Shown here: positions 21,511 to 34,753 of the stretch, one piece after another
How positions within the stretch are numbered: the stretch's first letter is position 1
How the letters are laid out: the number at the start of each line of letters is the position of its first letter
Assembly: GCA_001792895.1 (NCBI GenBank)
Contig: MARA01000006.1
Coordinates: 1,550,001-1,614,000 of the forward strand
Origin: Lentinus brumalis
Taxonomy: Eukaryota; Basidiomycota; Agaricomycetes; Polyporales; Polyporaceae
Reading direction: 5' to 3'
Length of the DNA: 64,000 nucleotides
The notes under the pieces: model-generated
The model's database searches: none
The model's input: only the letters and a program-made list of their open reading frames with translations
Told to the model about the DNA's origin: nothing
Translations under genes and position numbers: made by a program

Positions 21511-24500
21511 CTACCGTGCAACAGCAAAGCCGCCGGTCGAGATGGACTCCGGGAGCCCGGAACCGCAGTCGTCCACCGCGTTCTTGTCCGCGGTGACCTC
21601 GATGACGACGTCGCCGCCGACGCGGAAGACATCGTAGAAGTCAAAGTGGCAGCGGTTGGGCGACTCGACGCCGTTGACCGTGACGCTCTTGACGTAGGCG
21701 GCGGCGCCCTTAGGGATCGTCTTCTTCACAGACCGGGCGTCGAAGCCCTTGGTGGTCACCGTCGTGCTGACGTTCAAGTACGAGTTGTGGATGGTGTACT
21801 TGGGCGTGAAGGGTGAGAGGACGAGGAACTGCGAGGTCGACGGCACCGGGTAGATGCCGAGGAGGTGGAAGGCGAGCAGGGTGGCCATCGCAGCCTGGTC
21901 GTCGTTGCCCGGCAGGCCGGCGGGTGCTGTACCACATGTCAGATCATACACGCAACGCAGATGGTGCTAGGAGAGGACGTACTGATATCGAAGTTGGTGA
22001 AGACGACTTCACGCACGCGGTCGACTGACTTTGTGGGCCTGTTGGCATAGTGGTAGCCGATTGGCGTCTGGAAGGACGGCTCGTTGCCCGCGAGATAGTA
22101 GCCGGCATCGAAGAAGTGGTCGAGACGCTTTACAAATGTTGCCTGTACCAGAACGGACAGTCAGCAACGCGCAGATGCATGGGGAGGGAGTCACCGACAT
22201 TGCCACCCATGAGCTGGATGAGGTGGGCGGTGTCGTGCGGGGCGAACCAGCTGTACTCCCACGACGACGACTCGTAGAAACCGACGACGTTGTCGCCTTG
22301 CAGGGAGCACTCGCGGTTCGTGCTATTGTCGTTCGGAGAACAGTCGACCGGGCTGGTTAGTGCGAAAGTCCCGTTGGGCCAGCGCTTTTGGGCAAAGCCT
22401 GTGGGGAGGGAGCACTCATGAGATCTAGCAGACGAAGAATCCACAGACATTGTGCTTACCGTGGAAGCCGTCGCTCACAACTTGCGGGTCCCAGACATTG
22501 CGGTAGAACTAGACGAGCCTTCAGTTGTCACAGGCGGAGGGCTCTAGGTGGGACCACGTACAAGTGATCGGTTGGTGTATTTGGCGACGTCGTCGGTCTT
22601 GTTGAGAAGCAGGGCGACCTGACGCACTCCGAAGTCCTCGAAGGCGTACTACCCAGAGATCAGTGTCAATTATGCCGCACGACTCGCATAGTGCCTAGCG
22701 TTTTTACCTCCAACGTGCGACTGCCCTCACGCGTCTGGCGACCGACGCTCTGCGTATCGAGGACGCCGAACGGTACATACCCGTATTGTCTATAGAAGGA
22801 AAAGTCGTCAGTCTATCATAGGACTAAGTAAAGCCGCGTACAGTACTCACTTGTACACGTTGACCTGCCGTCCGAGCGTGTTCCACTCGGGCGGATTGAT
22901 CTCCGCGTCTGCGAGCTGAGCAGAGTAGAGCTCATTCAGATCGATGCCCAGCGCAGCAGCCTCGTTATGGTAGAGCATGGCGAAGTGGCCGACAATGTTG
23001 TCGGCACTGGAACCTCCTTGCGTCCATCCCGGCACGTTGTTCGCGCGGCACTCGGGCATCCATCCAAGCTTGCGCCAACCGTCGATGTAGTTGTCCACGA
23101 TCTCGGCAAACTCCACTGGAGAGTGCAGCGCCATGAGAGGATAGAAAGTGCGGAACGTGTCCCAGCTGTTCAAGATGTTAGCTGGCTGGATCTATGACGA
23201 GCTTAGGCCAGTACTGACCTGCAGTACAAGGAGTCGAAGTACGGGTGAGTGGTACCCGCGAACGGGCCCTGCGTCTCGCCTGTTGCATTGTTCTGGACAC
23301 GTATCAGCATCCGCTCTCAGCTTGAGCTATAGGGTCGACTTACAGGTGTCAAGGAGGCGCGGTAGAGAGACGAGTACAGCATCTCGGTGACGTTCGCAGG
23401 CGTGTTCTTCACGTCAATCTCGATCTTGCTGAGTTTCTCATTCCAGAGAGCCTTTGACTGTGCGACGATGTCCTCGAAGCTAGTGTCGCCGACTTCGCTT
23501 TCAGCGTTGGCGCACGCCTGATCGGTGGAAACAAAGGAAACGCCGACGCGGAAGTTGATTTCAGTCGGGTTCCCTTCGAACGAGAACAAGGCTCCAGACT
23601 CGTACACGCCGCCGATCAAGTTCCTGGTCAAGTTCAGGGAAGTTTGTCCGAGCCCTTTTGCATCAAAGTCCTCACTGAAGATCAGAGGCATGTCAGTGCT
23701 CCGGACTAGCAACCCATAAGATGGACATACGAAGTCATTCCGGTCCAGACACCATATTCGCTGAGGACCTGCTTGCCACCGTTTAGGATGTCATAGCACG
23801 CGAATGCCTGATAACTGTAGGTTCCAGGACCGAAGCTGTCATAATTCATTAGATGGGCGCTCACCAGGGATTGGGACACCACCACCATACTAACCTTGAG
23901 CCCCACCGCCCACCGAGCGTTATCCTGCCTTTCTCGGGATCGATGTCCATGCGACCGCCCATGAAGGACGCCGGAAGATCGTTCGCGAGATCGAGCACGA
24001 AGTACGGCTTCCCACCTTTCTTCGGGAACGTGAACCGCTCCAAGCCGGCGCGTCGCGTGGAAGTGGCCTCTATCTTGATCCCATTGTCAAGCGTCTGCGA
24101 GAAGTAACCGGGAGAGGCGTCCTACAGGAACTCGAGGTCAGATGTCGCCTTTCACCCCACAACGCAAAACCTCGCAAAACACGCACATCTGTGTTGTTCT
24201 TCCGGAAACGCTCACGAGATGCGAGGGTGACGTTACAGGTGTTGAACCCTCCGGGGCAGAACATCGGCATAACCTCAAAGTTTCCATAGGTTCCTATGCA
24301 AGGTACTCAGTCAACACGCTAGAATGATAGCTCCTTCTCAATAAGGACACACCAAGAGAAGAGCCGGTTCCGCTATCGTGCAGGGGGCTGATACCTCGGA
24401 TCTTCTCCGAAGGATCAGTGATGTAGCCTGCGGTACATTGGATTCAACGAATCTTCCTTTGAGAAGACACGGGGACGAACCGGCCGGTGCATAACCCGTT

Positions 24501-24858
24501 AAGTCCGTCGAGAACTTGACCTATTGAGCGAAGGTTCAGTGGTGTCATCGTGGGCAGAGACCCACCCTGCACGTACCATTCCAAACGGAACGGATGCACC
24601 GGGACTGCAACGTTGTGAGTAAAGATGTCCGGGAGATGCACATGCGAAACTCTAAACCTACCAGACATCGCCAAAGTTGTCGGTCCCGATGAAGACGTTG
24701 ACAAACTGAGTGTAGTCGACATTCGTCGAGTTTGAGGCGCCGGCTTCCTTGATAGCGGCAGAGATTCGCTTCTGCACGTTCGGCGACGGCTGTGCGTGGA
24801 CAAGGTCGTATGGCCAGCAGGAGATGGCAGCAAGCACCCAGAGCGCCAAAGCCGCCAT
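21511..24858 (-). CDS. Secreted GH92 alpha-1,2-mannosidase
   Basis: GH92 enzymes are calcium-dependent exo-alpha-mannosidases that trim mannans and N-glycans. The start at 24858 gives a signal peptide (MAALALWVLAAISCWPYDLVHAQ); an upstream in-frame ATG at 24912 would mask it. Family landmarks appear in order: VDYTQFVNVFIGTDNFGDV, PGASVPFGMV, SPLHDSGTGSS, GTYGNFEVMP, SWDTFRTFYPL, GGSSADNIVGHF, EYSWFAPHDT and the C-terminal GLPGNDDQAAM. About a dozen short introns split it, some exons being under 50 nt, for example PVHPFRLEWY read in another frame is really CPGASVPFGMV. NxS/T glycosylation sites are frequent. No frame break was found. It probably acts outside the cell on fungal or plant-associated mannans. 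Confidence 0.9.
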
Positions 24859-25389
24859 GGTTGAGGTGAGGGCTACTGGACGAACCTCGCATGACCCGAT
24901 ACTTCTCCGCACACCTTAAGTATCCCCGCCGGTGGGCACATCAGACAGCGAAGCTGTCGATAGGCGGCGTCGCGAAGGCCATTGCAGCACATGCACGCTG
25001 CAAGAAACTCGGGGATGGTGCACGCGTGATCATGACTTCGCGGGGTGAGCGGCTGTTTGGCCCGCGAGACGCACAATCTCGACGCACCAGGAGGCCTCAG
25101 GACCGACGGCAGAAGCGCGACGAGAGGGCTATCGGACAGTGTTGTAACCCGCTTGGGACGGCGTCCCTTCCATTCCGTCAGGCATCTCGGGTGCCGCGGG
25201 CCATCAGAAGGGGCCGCTCTCCACCAGAATGGGTACGGCACTACATGGCATTGATATCGCTCGTATTGACACCGACTATGAGGGTCGCATGATGCTGGGC
25301 GCAAAGGTGTACCGTAAGATCAGAATAGGACCATATGAGTCGAAGCCGCTATAAATGCGCTCACGGTGTCATGCTGAACAGCGACGTTA
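24859..25389. other. Intergenic, GH92 upstream region
   Basis: This 0.53 kb lies between the 5' end of GH92 and the 3' end of the peptidyl-tRNA hydrolase gene, both on the minus strand. Frames seen here are short and carry no motif. It should hold the GH92 promoter; no clear TATA box was identified. Confidence 0.6.
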
Positions 25390-26060
25390 TCATGTCTTCA
25401 GGCTCTTTTGAATGATTCTGGTCAGCTCTCTCCATACGAGTTCTGACCCTGGACCGGTGACGCCCCAGTATGTCCGTTCGTGAGTCGACAACGGCCCGAG
25501 GACGTAATCTGCAAGCTCGCCATCTCTCCCAACGCCGAGGCGCAGACGGTGGAAGTCTTGGTTGTTTCCTAACGCGGCGATGATATCTCGTACGCCGTTG
25601 TGGCCGCCAGCGGAACCGCCGAACTTTGGTGAGAGGACACATGGTTTGTGATCGACCGAATCATGGATAACGACCATGTTGGCAGGGTTGACCGCAGTTC
25701 TCCGCAACATCTGAACAGTCGGACGACCGGATATATTCATCAAGGCCCCTGAGATAAGCACAGGTGAGAAATCATCAGCGAGCATAATGAATGTGACGCT
25801 TACTTGGTTTGAAGAAGGTCAGAGTGACCGTGTTCTGTTCAAGTTTCAGGTCGGTCGTCGCAGCATATCCACCTCTTTCAGAGGCGAGAGGAATGCCAAG
25901 CCGTGTTGTCAGTACATCAATGAGTAGATGTCCTATGCTGAGCACATTTGTTTCGCTCAGTCGCAATGTCACAGACTAGCTTGATACCCCCTCACCTGTG
26001 CCGTGTCATAGGGTGGGTAATGTTCCCGAGTCCAACGATTAGAAAGTGTGAACGGGCCAT
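25390..26060 (-). CDS. PTH1: Peptidyl-tRNA hydrolase (bacterial Pth type, probably mitochondrial)
   Basis: Pth releases tRNA from stalled peptidyl-tRNA. Three exons (25996-26060, 25783-25937 approximately, and the last to 25390) encode about 190 residues. Catalytic landmarks are all present: FLIVGLGN (substrate-binding Asn), TRHSIGH (catalytic His), FKPRALMNISG (Asn), VIHDSVD (Asp), and GGSAGGHNGVRDII (Asn and helix). Introns of 58 and about 55 nt join in frame. The protein begins almost directly with the catalytic fold, so an organelle-targeting leader is not obvious. It diverges from the IZH3-like gene with 365 nt between starts. Confidence 0.9.
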
Positions 26061-26425
26061 CAAGTCAGATCATCCTGTCGTGAGTGAGCGCAGCAGTGAG
26101 CTCTGATGCTCAAGCTCGAAGCTAATCAAAGTAGATGAACATACAAGCCAACCCTGGATGAGCGAAGACGACAAGACAGTCAGTACTACTACTAGTGGTG
26201 GTCGAGAAGCAAGGACAGCAAGACGCGTCGCAGTCGTGGAAATCCACGCGATCACATGGTCATGATGACATAATCACATAGCCCTACCCTCGCCGGTCCG
26301 CGTCAATCTCCACTTGAGCTTGTTCTCCACCTTCGAGCGTTCTTAACTTCTCCATTCACACCACGACCACCACCACCGACAACGGCCAGCCGACGACAAC
26401 GGCTGAGGCGACCACGACGGCGAAG
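26061..26425. promoter_or_regulatory. Divergent promoter region, PTH1 / IZH3-like
   Basis: These 365 nt lie between two divergent starts. The right part (26344-26420) is rich in ACC/GAC triplets and probably belongs to the IZH3 leader. No TATA box stands out. Confidence 0.45.
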
Positions 26426-28338
26426 ATGATGTCGACGACCACAACGGCGGCGACGTCAACGACAGCTACGACTACTGCAATCGAGAAGCACGCTGCCCCG
26501 ACGTTCACCTCCGCCGCCCTGTCGCTTCGAGACGCAGATTCTCTACCTTTCAGGCAGCCATTCCGCATTCGTGTCATCAGCTCCCGCCTTCCATCGAAGC
26601 CCTCGACCTCTCTCTTTCCTCCCCTGCGCCAACGCTTGCGTCGTTGCGACACCATGTCCTCTCTTATCTCGCTGATCTCGAGGCGCGATTGTCGCTTCTC
26701 GAGTCTGCGGAGTCGCTCATGGCCAAAGGAGAGGTCACGATAGAGGAAGCGCGGGACTGGGCTCGGGATGGACTCGAGATGCTACGCGTTCTCCGGGAGG
26801 ATGTTTGCTCTCATCTCCCGGACATGTTGACTCTCGATGGTGTCCCGTCCGTCGAGGAGTTCGTCAGCGCGCATACACCGGACCTTCACAACCTTCCGGA
26901 CGTGTGCTCTCATCTCCCGGACATGTCGGACGTTCGCTCACACCTTCCCGACTTCAAACTCCCCGATGTCCGCTCACGACTAGACGAGGTCCGGTCTCGC
27001 ATATCCGACATAGACTTCAATAGACCGCTGAGCTTCGTTCCTACGCTATCGGCCCGCCTGCAATCATTACAAACGCATCTGTCCTCAACGGAATTTCCGT
27101 CGAGCGTGTATCTGTCATCGTTTGCGCCGAGCGCGACCCTCTCGACACTTCTGGAGAAGGTCATGTCCTCGCATTTGGTAGCCGACCTATCGTCGGATCT
27201 CCGGAGTGGTGAGGAGACACTGGAGAAGGCCGCGGTCGAGATAGCACGAGCTATGAAACGATCTCTCAACGGCTCGCGCCTGATCCAGTATGTTGACCTG
27301 CCTCAGAAGTGGCGCAACAACCCGTTCGTCAAGGGCGGTTATAGGTATGCAAGTAAATGGTAAGTCGTACGGTCATGAGGCTCACTCGTTGCCAACAGAT
27401 TTATCCCGTTGCATGACTGGCCTCGTATTATCCTATCGCTTTTCGCCCTACATAATGAGACTCGTACGTCTTTGCTGTCTCACAACTCTTATGTTGCACT
27501 CACTGCTCCTGCGCAGTAAATATCCACACGCATTTGATACCCTTCTTGCTGTGGTCATTCGCATGGTTCCGATTTTCCCCTTCTTACGACCTCTCCGACA
27601 CCCATGAACCCGCGCAAGTTACATTCACGGCGTTTGCCCTGCTCTGCCTTTTCACCAGCGCACTGTGGCACACTATGGCAGGCTGTGCGCATCCGGAAGG
27701 AATGGAATTTTGTGCTCGGGTTGACTACGTCGGCATTGGCTGGTACGTCCCGCTCAATGCATCCATAATGACGAGTCTAACGAACGTGCATGTGCAGGCT
27801 TATAAGCGCGAGTGTTGGCACACTCGTCTATTATGGTTTCCAATGCCAGACTGCCACACGAGATGCCTTCCTCTTGCTGTGTCTAGCGATTGGCATCGCT
27901 GGGAGCATCCTTCCATTCACTGCGTGGTTCAACATGAGGGAGTACAAGGTATGTTACAATAGGGACGTACGTTGCGTCGTACTTGCTCACAGTGTGACAT
28001 TGCATCAGAATTGGCGCATCGCGTTCTTCCTTACGCTTGCGTTCAGCGGCATCGCACCTCTAGCAGAGCTCTCACGACTGCACTCCTTCAAGGAGGCGAT
28101 GTCCTTCATATCGCCCATCGCCCCTTCACTGGCGTCTTATGTCGTGGGGCTTTTATTCTACGCGACACACTTTCCCGAATGTGTCTTCGCTTCGCGCTGG
28201 CCATCGATGCGCTGGCTAGACTTCCTAGGCGGCGGTTCCCATGCTATATGGCATGTCTGCATCGTGCTGGCGATCAGCTTCCACAAACAGGGCATGCAGG
28301 TAATGCGTGGTGGGATTGGTGGAGCCTGTCCTTCATGA
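26426..28338 (+). CDS. IZH3: PAQR/hemolysin-III family seven-helix receptor, IZH3-like
   Basis: PAQR proteins are seven-helix membrane proteins; fungal IZH members affect zinc and sterol homeostasis. The N-terminal extension of about 300 residues typical of IZH3 contains LRHHVLSYLADLEARLSLLES and repeated VCSHLPD/VRSHLPD segments. The membrane domain follows a GYRYASKW/RFIPL junction and carries the metal-site motifs HNETLNIHTHLIPF, TSALWHTMAGC and the C-terminal GGGSHAIWH. Four introns (about 51-59 nt) join in frame. The ATG pair at 26426 leads into the protein only if one base is added at the C run 26496-26499; otherwise no ATG precedes the conserved N-terminal block. The C terminus is GGIGGACPS. 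Confidence 0.87.
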
Positions 28339-28655
28339 TTCCTTGCCGCTCCGTCCTGAACTTCCGCTGCTGCTGAGCGGTTCATTCATTTGCTGATACG
28401 ATGTAGCGTATCGTCACTCTTTTTTGGGCATCAGTCGACGCTGTTCGACGTGAGAAGGATCAGCGTCCGTGAGATGTTACTTTACTGAACGTCCCGTAAT
28501 TACTATCTGCTTGATGCTGGCCACCAGGACCAGGTTATGCATGCACAATCAATCGCAGGAAGACTAGTCCAAGCCTGCTCTTCGCGTCGGTGGCCCGTCG
28601 TCAACGTCGGGAGGATGCGCCACATTCCCACGGACACACCTTGCCTGGCGCCATC
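28339..28655. other. Intergenic
   Basis: These 317 nt lie between the stop of the IZH3-like gene and the start of the DUF6697 gene. No feature beyond the expected promoter was seen. Confidence 0.55.
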
Positions 28656-31310
28656 ATGAACCTCGACCCCAGCAAGGACCCCGTGGGCGTACAGATCCTG
28701 CGCGACACGGCAGCAGAGCAAGCGGCGAAGATCCAGCAACTTGAATGGGAGCTCTCATATCTTCGAAGGCAGCTCGAGGGGGAAGGCGCGTGTCGACCAG
28801 ACGCCCCTGCGAGCGGTAATGGTGCAAACGCGCCGCCCAGTGCGTCTGAACCCTCGGGAAGTCGGGTACGTCGCACATTTCGGTTTTGAACGGCGACAAT
28901 CATTGTTAAGGAAGCGCGTAAATTCTGGATCACGCAAACAGGGAACAAACCTTGGCTTGACGACGCCGCCCCCGAGTGCTGGCAGGCCGTCTACGTCGTC
29001 ACCGGACGTGGAGGAGGAAGAGGCTCAGAATGACCAAGAAAACTCTGAGTCCATCGCGCAACGTCTCCGGAGGCGGAAGAGACAGTCTCCGGTTGAGGTA
29101 ATTGCCACCAGGTTGAAGGCCTACATGTGTCTCACCTCCTATGCGTTGCCAGTCGCCTTGCGTTACCCGGAGTCGCAAGCGTGTGATACGGCCCGACTCA
29201 GAGGGCAAGGTGAACAGGAGGCCCAGGACAAGGCGGCGCACGTCCCAACGCAATAAAGTCGAGGTGGTCGTACCGCCCTTGACACCGGAAGTGCGGGCGA
29301 GATACGCTGGAGTTCCACGCGCGCTGTCCAACAGTGAGAAGGAAGATGGAGGAGATGCAGAAGAGGAAGAGGAAGACGACAAGGGCGATGACGGCTCCGA
29401 GTTCGCGTATTCTACCCTCTCCGAGTTGTCCGAGTCCGAACCCCCCACTCGCCCTCAGAGTCCCACGCAAGAGCCTTCGCCGCAAAATCAACAACCTATC
29501 ACCCCCGTTCAGGAGTCAAGGGATGGTGAGGTGCCTATGGAGGTTGACTCCGCGCCGACAGTTGCGCCTCCTCAGCGGAAGGTGGTATACCACCTTCGTT
29601 CTCCGTCCAGAGAGCTGTCGTACTTCGACCCCGAGGAGGAAGAAAGGCGTGGTGCTGCGTCTGCGGCTGTCGCTGCCGGACCGTCATTGAGGGTCGCTCC
29701 AGTCCAGGACTCCCAAGCGACGCCGAAGCGGACTGTCATCGGGCAGCCATTTGCGTCCCAGCCAACAGTTCAATCAATCACCCAGCCGTCCCCGCCCGAT
29801 GCTATACCCCAGCAAGGACCTACCGGTGTTCCTCAGCAAAGTAACGCATCCACACAGGCAGTTGCGATCCATCCCGTTCTTTCCCTCGCCGCTGACATTG
29901 GTTTGACTAATGTCGTCTTTCGACCTATCCTTCGTCTACGTCCGCCGGTGGCGGCTTCGTCAGTGCCTTCTCAGCCTACCGTGCATGCTCAGGATGCAGG
30001 TCCAACTTCTCCTCCCACTCTCAGAACGCAGCAGCCCACCTCTATACCAGCAGGGTCATCACCCGCCAAATCGTTCAACTTGAAGCCGCAGGCAACCCCG
30101 CAATCGCCTGGCGCCACCATTCACACAGTACCGCAAGCTGCGGTCGCTAACGGCCACACGCACACTACGATATCTCGGCAGGGGGCGTCAGCATCTGGTG
30201 CCTCCTTTGGAGTCACTGGTATACCGACTCCCGTGCAGACTGCGAGCACAACTCACATGCCCGCACTTACGACGCCTTACCCACCTTCGCCGGCAGTACC
30301 ATCATCATCTACGCAGTCGCCGGGAGCATCCACACAATCACAAACTGGCCAGGTGCGCCTTCTCTTATGTTCCGTGTGATGTGTGTAATTCAAGGAAGTT
30401 CAACAGATCTCACAGAGATCATGTGTCCCGCTTGTACTCGCGGGTGTGCGGGTCAAGTGTGCTCCTGCACTCATGACTGAAGAGGCGGCGGCCGACCGGC
30501 TGAGTGGCTGTCGACAGTTCGAAGTACCGGTGATTGACCCAGAGCTGCGTTCGGTCAGCACGGCGCGATCGTTCTTGGCCTCTGCTTTCGGCGGGAATGG
30601 TCAGCAGCCATCTACCGTCGCGAGGAACGGCGACAACTTCTTGTTCCCCAAGTTCGAGATGCAGCCCAATCTTCCCTACGCCCTCGGGATGCCTGGTCTG
30701 TTATACAGCGCAAGTTTCATGCGTGACTGGAAAGAGGGTCGGCAGAAGCTCTTTGTTGGCCTGCGTGAAGGTCACGTGTGGTATGTCGGGGACTACGTCC
30801 TCGATCGTGGACTGGCCTTGTCTGCGGAGGAGTATCGGGCATGGCCCAAGGAGGTCAGCCCTTTCCTCTTGTAAATATATGACGTGCCTCATGCGGAAGT
30901 ATCCTAGATGAAGTTCAAGTGGGCGACTTACATCCGGACGACGAAGAAGCATCGCGATATCAAGGTCGGCATTGTGATGCGCCGCGAGCTGAATCGGGAG
31001 CCGACGGAGGTGGAGCTCGCGTCTGCCGTCGGCGACAAGAACAAGTACGATGATCTCAGAGACTCGGAGATCATCCAGGCGTACGAGGAAGGACGTGAGG
31101 TGCGTTCACATGGCGGCTGCGTTGGGGGCTGTCGCTGATCGCACGGTGCATGTGCATCAGGTCATGAATGTCTGGCGTATGCGATGTGTCGGCTTCGACG
31201 TCAAGTTCTTGCAAGCTATACACGAGAAGCACAACAACTACGTTCCTGTCCCGCGCGTCAAGAGGGAGAAGAAACCTGTCGCCAGCAACAACGCTCCTCC
31301 GGGGTTGTAG
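28656..31310 (+). CDS. DUF6697-type protein with disordered N-terminal half
   Basis: Six exons appear to form one gene. The N terminus (MNLDPSKDPVG, start 28656) has a short coiled coil (AAEQAAKIQQLEWELSYLRRQLEG). Several hundred disordered residues follow, with an acidic run (DAEEEEEDDKGDDGSE) and Pro/Ser/Gln-rich repeats. The C-terminal third matches the pattern I know from DUF6697 proteins of Agaricomycetes: FPKFEMQPNLPYALGMPGLL, VWYVGDYVLDRGLALSAEEY, then WATYIRTTKKHRDIKVGIVM, RRELNREPTEVELASAV and VWRMRCVGFDVKFL. Introns are phase 0 at GQ/IS, KE/MK and EV. The tail is basic (VKREKKPVASNN). The function of the domain is not known to me. The exon joins are well supported; the family name is from memory. 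Confidence 0.78.
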
Positions 31311-31959
31311 GCTCCACTCCGTGCGTACAGATCTGTAATGTATCTTGTACTGTCCTGTCAGCCTCTAATGCGAACAGTGTGCTCCCTTCATAGTAGCATA
31401 TCTATACATGGTAACATAGATGCTTTGGTCGTTAGCGTCGTGCTGCATTCTACGAAGCTTACTTACCGCGGCGGTTGACACTGCAGTACACCTTGCTGTT
31501 GCCGCAACTGATCATACGCTCCTCGTCTCCGCTTCTCCTACTTACTTCTAGAGCATCGGTTATGGCTGCAGTCGGTCACTTTTACCGTAGCCGTCATGCT
31601 GGTGCTTGCCTCTGCTCGCCTTGCTTGTGGCCTGTGATGTCTATGTGAATGAAGGAAACTCCCGCGAAGGTTTGATGGAGCATAGGCCGGGTTCCCACGT
31701 GAGACGATATGATCTATGAGTTCTGGCTGTGCCAGCCACCACAACTCTTGTTCACCGTCGTCGACGTCGTCGGCGTGCCTTGGCCCATCGTCGCTATCGT
31801 GCCTCGCGTTATTGTTCACGACAAGCTCATCGCGGCCCAGCTCGACAGGTTGACAATCGTCCTCCTTGTCCCCATCTTCTCCCTGTACCACGCCACGCCA
31901 CTCGGTGACCCTTCGCTTGCCGCGTCTCCCCTCGACCACCACAAACTAGTCTCTCCGAC
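31311..31959. other. Intergenic, ELL upstream region
   Basis: This 0.65 kb lies between two plus-strand genes. It includes a GTCGTCGACGTCGTCGG stretch near 31757 and a pyrimidine-rich leader just before the ELL start. No coding feature is supported. Confidence 0.55.
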
Positions 31960-34591
31960 ATGCCTCTCCCGGTGGACAGCACGCTCTCTCTGATTGGCCT
32001 TCCTGCTGAGGGAGATGCCCTGTACTCGCGGCCAAAACACGCAATGATCGTCCGCATGTCTGCGGAGACCTTCGACGCCTTGGACCAATTGGGCGATTCC
32101 AAGAAAATGGAAGTCCAATTCGGAGACAACCCGGTACGCAGCCTCTACGCATCTTTGTATTGTCAAGAGTGCTCATGGGCGCAAAGGGATTCACCATCGG
32201 AGATACCTTCTTTCCTGTCAAACCAACTCCCGAGAATGCTCAGACCCACGAGCTTTACATCCGTCTGCCAAACATTCCGAAGAGCAAGGGACTGGCTCCG
32301 CTCAAGCTACACGCGAATGTGATGCAGAAGCTTATGGTGCAGAGACTATGCGACGAAAAGGTCCGGGAGACGGTACGTGATCGCACTCTGGAGGCGGAGA
32401 AGGAGCGCAAGGAGCGTAAGGTCATTCACCTCGACAAACCACCCGACCTCAGCTACCCGGGCTCGAAAGGGAAGAAGAAGGATGCTCCTGCACGTCGACC
32501 GCCTGCCGCGTCCTCGAGCTACGCGATGTCTCCCAGGCCCTCCGCTCTCCAGCCACCAAGTCATCCCTCTTCGTCGAGAGCATCCCCGCTCCACACTTCA
32601 CATACAACGACATCTTCCAGCAGGTCGGTCCCATCTGGTTCAGACCACGCGTCATCCCGGATGTCGCCACTGCCAGCCTCACATTCTCACACCAACGGCA
32701 CTTCCAGCGACCCGCGCACTAGAGCACGTCTCATCCACTGTCTCGCCCTCAAGCAGCGTACCACGGAAGCCGTCATCGGCTTGTGCGCAGGAAAGGACCC
32801 GACAGCGCAGGTGAAGAACGAGCTCGTGGCACTCCTTAAGGCGGTGAGTGGTCCCGCTGCTTTTGATACCTAGACCATGGCTATATGCACCGAGTAGGTT
32901 GGGGAACGAGTGCCCATGGCCAGAAACAGCAACCCGAACGCCCCACAGCGCTGGCAACTGAAGCTCGATTCCTGGCGCGAAGTGCGGCCGTACGAATGGC
33001 CCGACCTCACCGACGATGAGCGGACCCAATTGTCCCGACAAGCTCGCAAAGCTTACTCAGACTTACGTATACCTACATCGGATCCTGTATGGGACCACGC
33101 GCGCTTTCGTTCCTCCGATGAACCAGCGTCTGGGTTGTCAACCAAGTCGACGCCTAGCATCCGCGCGCCCCGGAGAAGAATGGAGTGGTCATGACGAAGA
33201 ACGCGATGAAGAAGTCCAAGGCCGCTGAGAGCAAGAACAAGAAGGTGGCAGACATCATGATACCTGCCAAGGATGAGAGCAGCAGAGGGAAGGCTCGTGA
33301 CTTGGACGAGAGCAGCGCAGCCGGAACTCCTACGACCGCTGCAAGGCCCGCGGTACGCCGACAGCCTGGATCAGGGTACAAGGCGAAGCATTCTGCCACT
33401 CCGCCGATTGCTGACGTCCGGGGGAACTCCCCACTTCCTCCGATACCGAAGAAATCGGGGCCTGTTGACGCACGGGAGAGCAGACGCGAGCCTCCTGCAC
33501 CTTCTGGATCTGGGAAGCCGCAACCACCGATTCCTCCTCCGCAGGCTCGTGATTCGCGACCAGATGCGGGCGCGGCTGCGTCTTCTTCGATGCGCAAGAA
33601 GCTCAAGGATGGACAGTCCAGTTCAAGCCACCGTTCGGATGATCGACGCCAGGACAGGCGAGACGAGCGAGCGAGTGAGCGCGCACGCATAGATGAGGAG
33701 AAATCTCGGACGGCGAAGGTGCCCGCAGCCTCTCCCCTTCCGCCACCCTTGCCCTCGTTCAAGCGAAAGAAGCCTCCGCAGGACGGCAACGACTCCGAAT
33801 TCTCTGAGCGAGAGGTGCCGCTAAGCTCCAATAGCTCGAAGAAACGCAAGCTCGAAGAGCCCCATCCTAGTCCGGCTGAGAAGTCGCGTGGGCGGGATCT
33901 ATCCCTTCCCAAGAAACCCGTGGTGCGCGAACCTTCGCCACTGGCACCTCCTCGTACGAAGGTCAAGCAAGAGGCTTCTCCGCTGTCTCTAGCTTTTTCG
34001 CCTCCACATCGGGCCTCGTTGCCGCCTAAGCCGCCTCCCGCAGAAAGACCACACCTCGCGTCCGCTTCTTCCTCGCCCAATGTGAACAGCACGAAATCTT
34101 CGCAGCTTGCACGCTCGTCGAGTAACAGACCTCGTCGGAAGTCCCCCATCTACACCTCGTCTGAAGACGAATCCGAGCGTAGCGTCGCTCCCTCGCGGTC
34201 TCGCGCGACCCAGCGGGCGCATTCTCCTTCCGAGGAGCCTCCGGCCAAGCGGTTCAAATCGCATACGCCCCGTTTCAAGCCGGGTCGACCGCTCCCCACC
34301 GACAGTGCTGGGCTGCGCAGGTACTATCAGACGTGCTGGCGGGTCTATCACGAGCTGTACGAGGATCAAGACCAGCGGCGGAAGCGCATCGAGCGCATGC
34401 TGGAAGGCAATGACGATCGTGCGGGGGCGACGGACGATGACATGGATGTCGACGAGCTTTCGCCTGACGTCGTCGTTGCGTTCATGGAGGACATGGCGGC
34501 GGTTACGAACGAGCTGCATAAGGTGCGGAAGGCGTATGAGCAGCTTGGAGGCAAGAGCGATGCGTTGGGCAAGCTCGTGGACGTGTGCTGA
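31960..34591 (+). CDS. ELL: RNA polymerase II elongation factor ELL
   Basis: ELL suppresses pausing of RNA polymerase II and joins the super elongation complex. Four exons (31960-32133, 32187-32843, 32898-33086, 33158-34591) join in frame. The N-terminal ELL domain shows HAMIVRMSAETFDALDQL, GFTIGDTFFPVKP, HELYIRLPNI and RDRTLEAEKERKERKVIHL. The following winged-helix part reads RARLIHCLALKQRTTEAVIG and WPDLTDDERTQLSRQARKAY, which parallels the RVIHLLAL...WPGYSE region of animal ELL. A long basic, Ser/Pro-rich linker follows. The C terminus (GLRRYYQTCWRVYHELYEDQ ... VTNELHKVRKAYEQLGGKS) is helical and could be the occludin-like ELL domain. No frame break was seen. Confidence 0.85.
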
Positions 34592-34753
34592 AAGTGTTGG
34601 TTGCTCGACTGTGCAGATCAATAGGTTTATTGTGTACTAGTATATAGATGCGTATTCTGGAAGGAGGGACACTCGGAAGTACTACATAGTTGAATACATG
34701 AAGATCACGCCTGGCAGGGTCTTTGGGACAGGAAGGATGGTCTGATTGTGGAC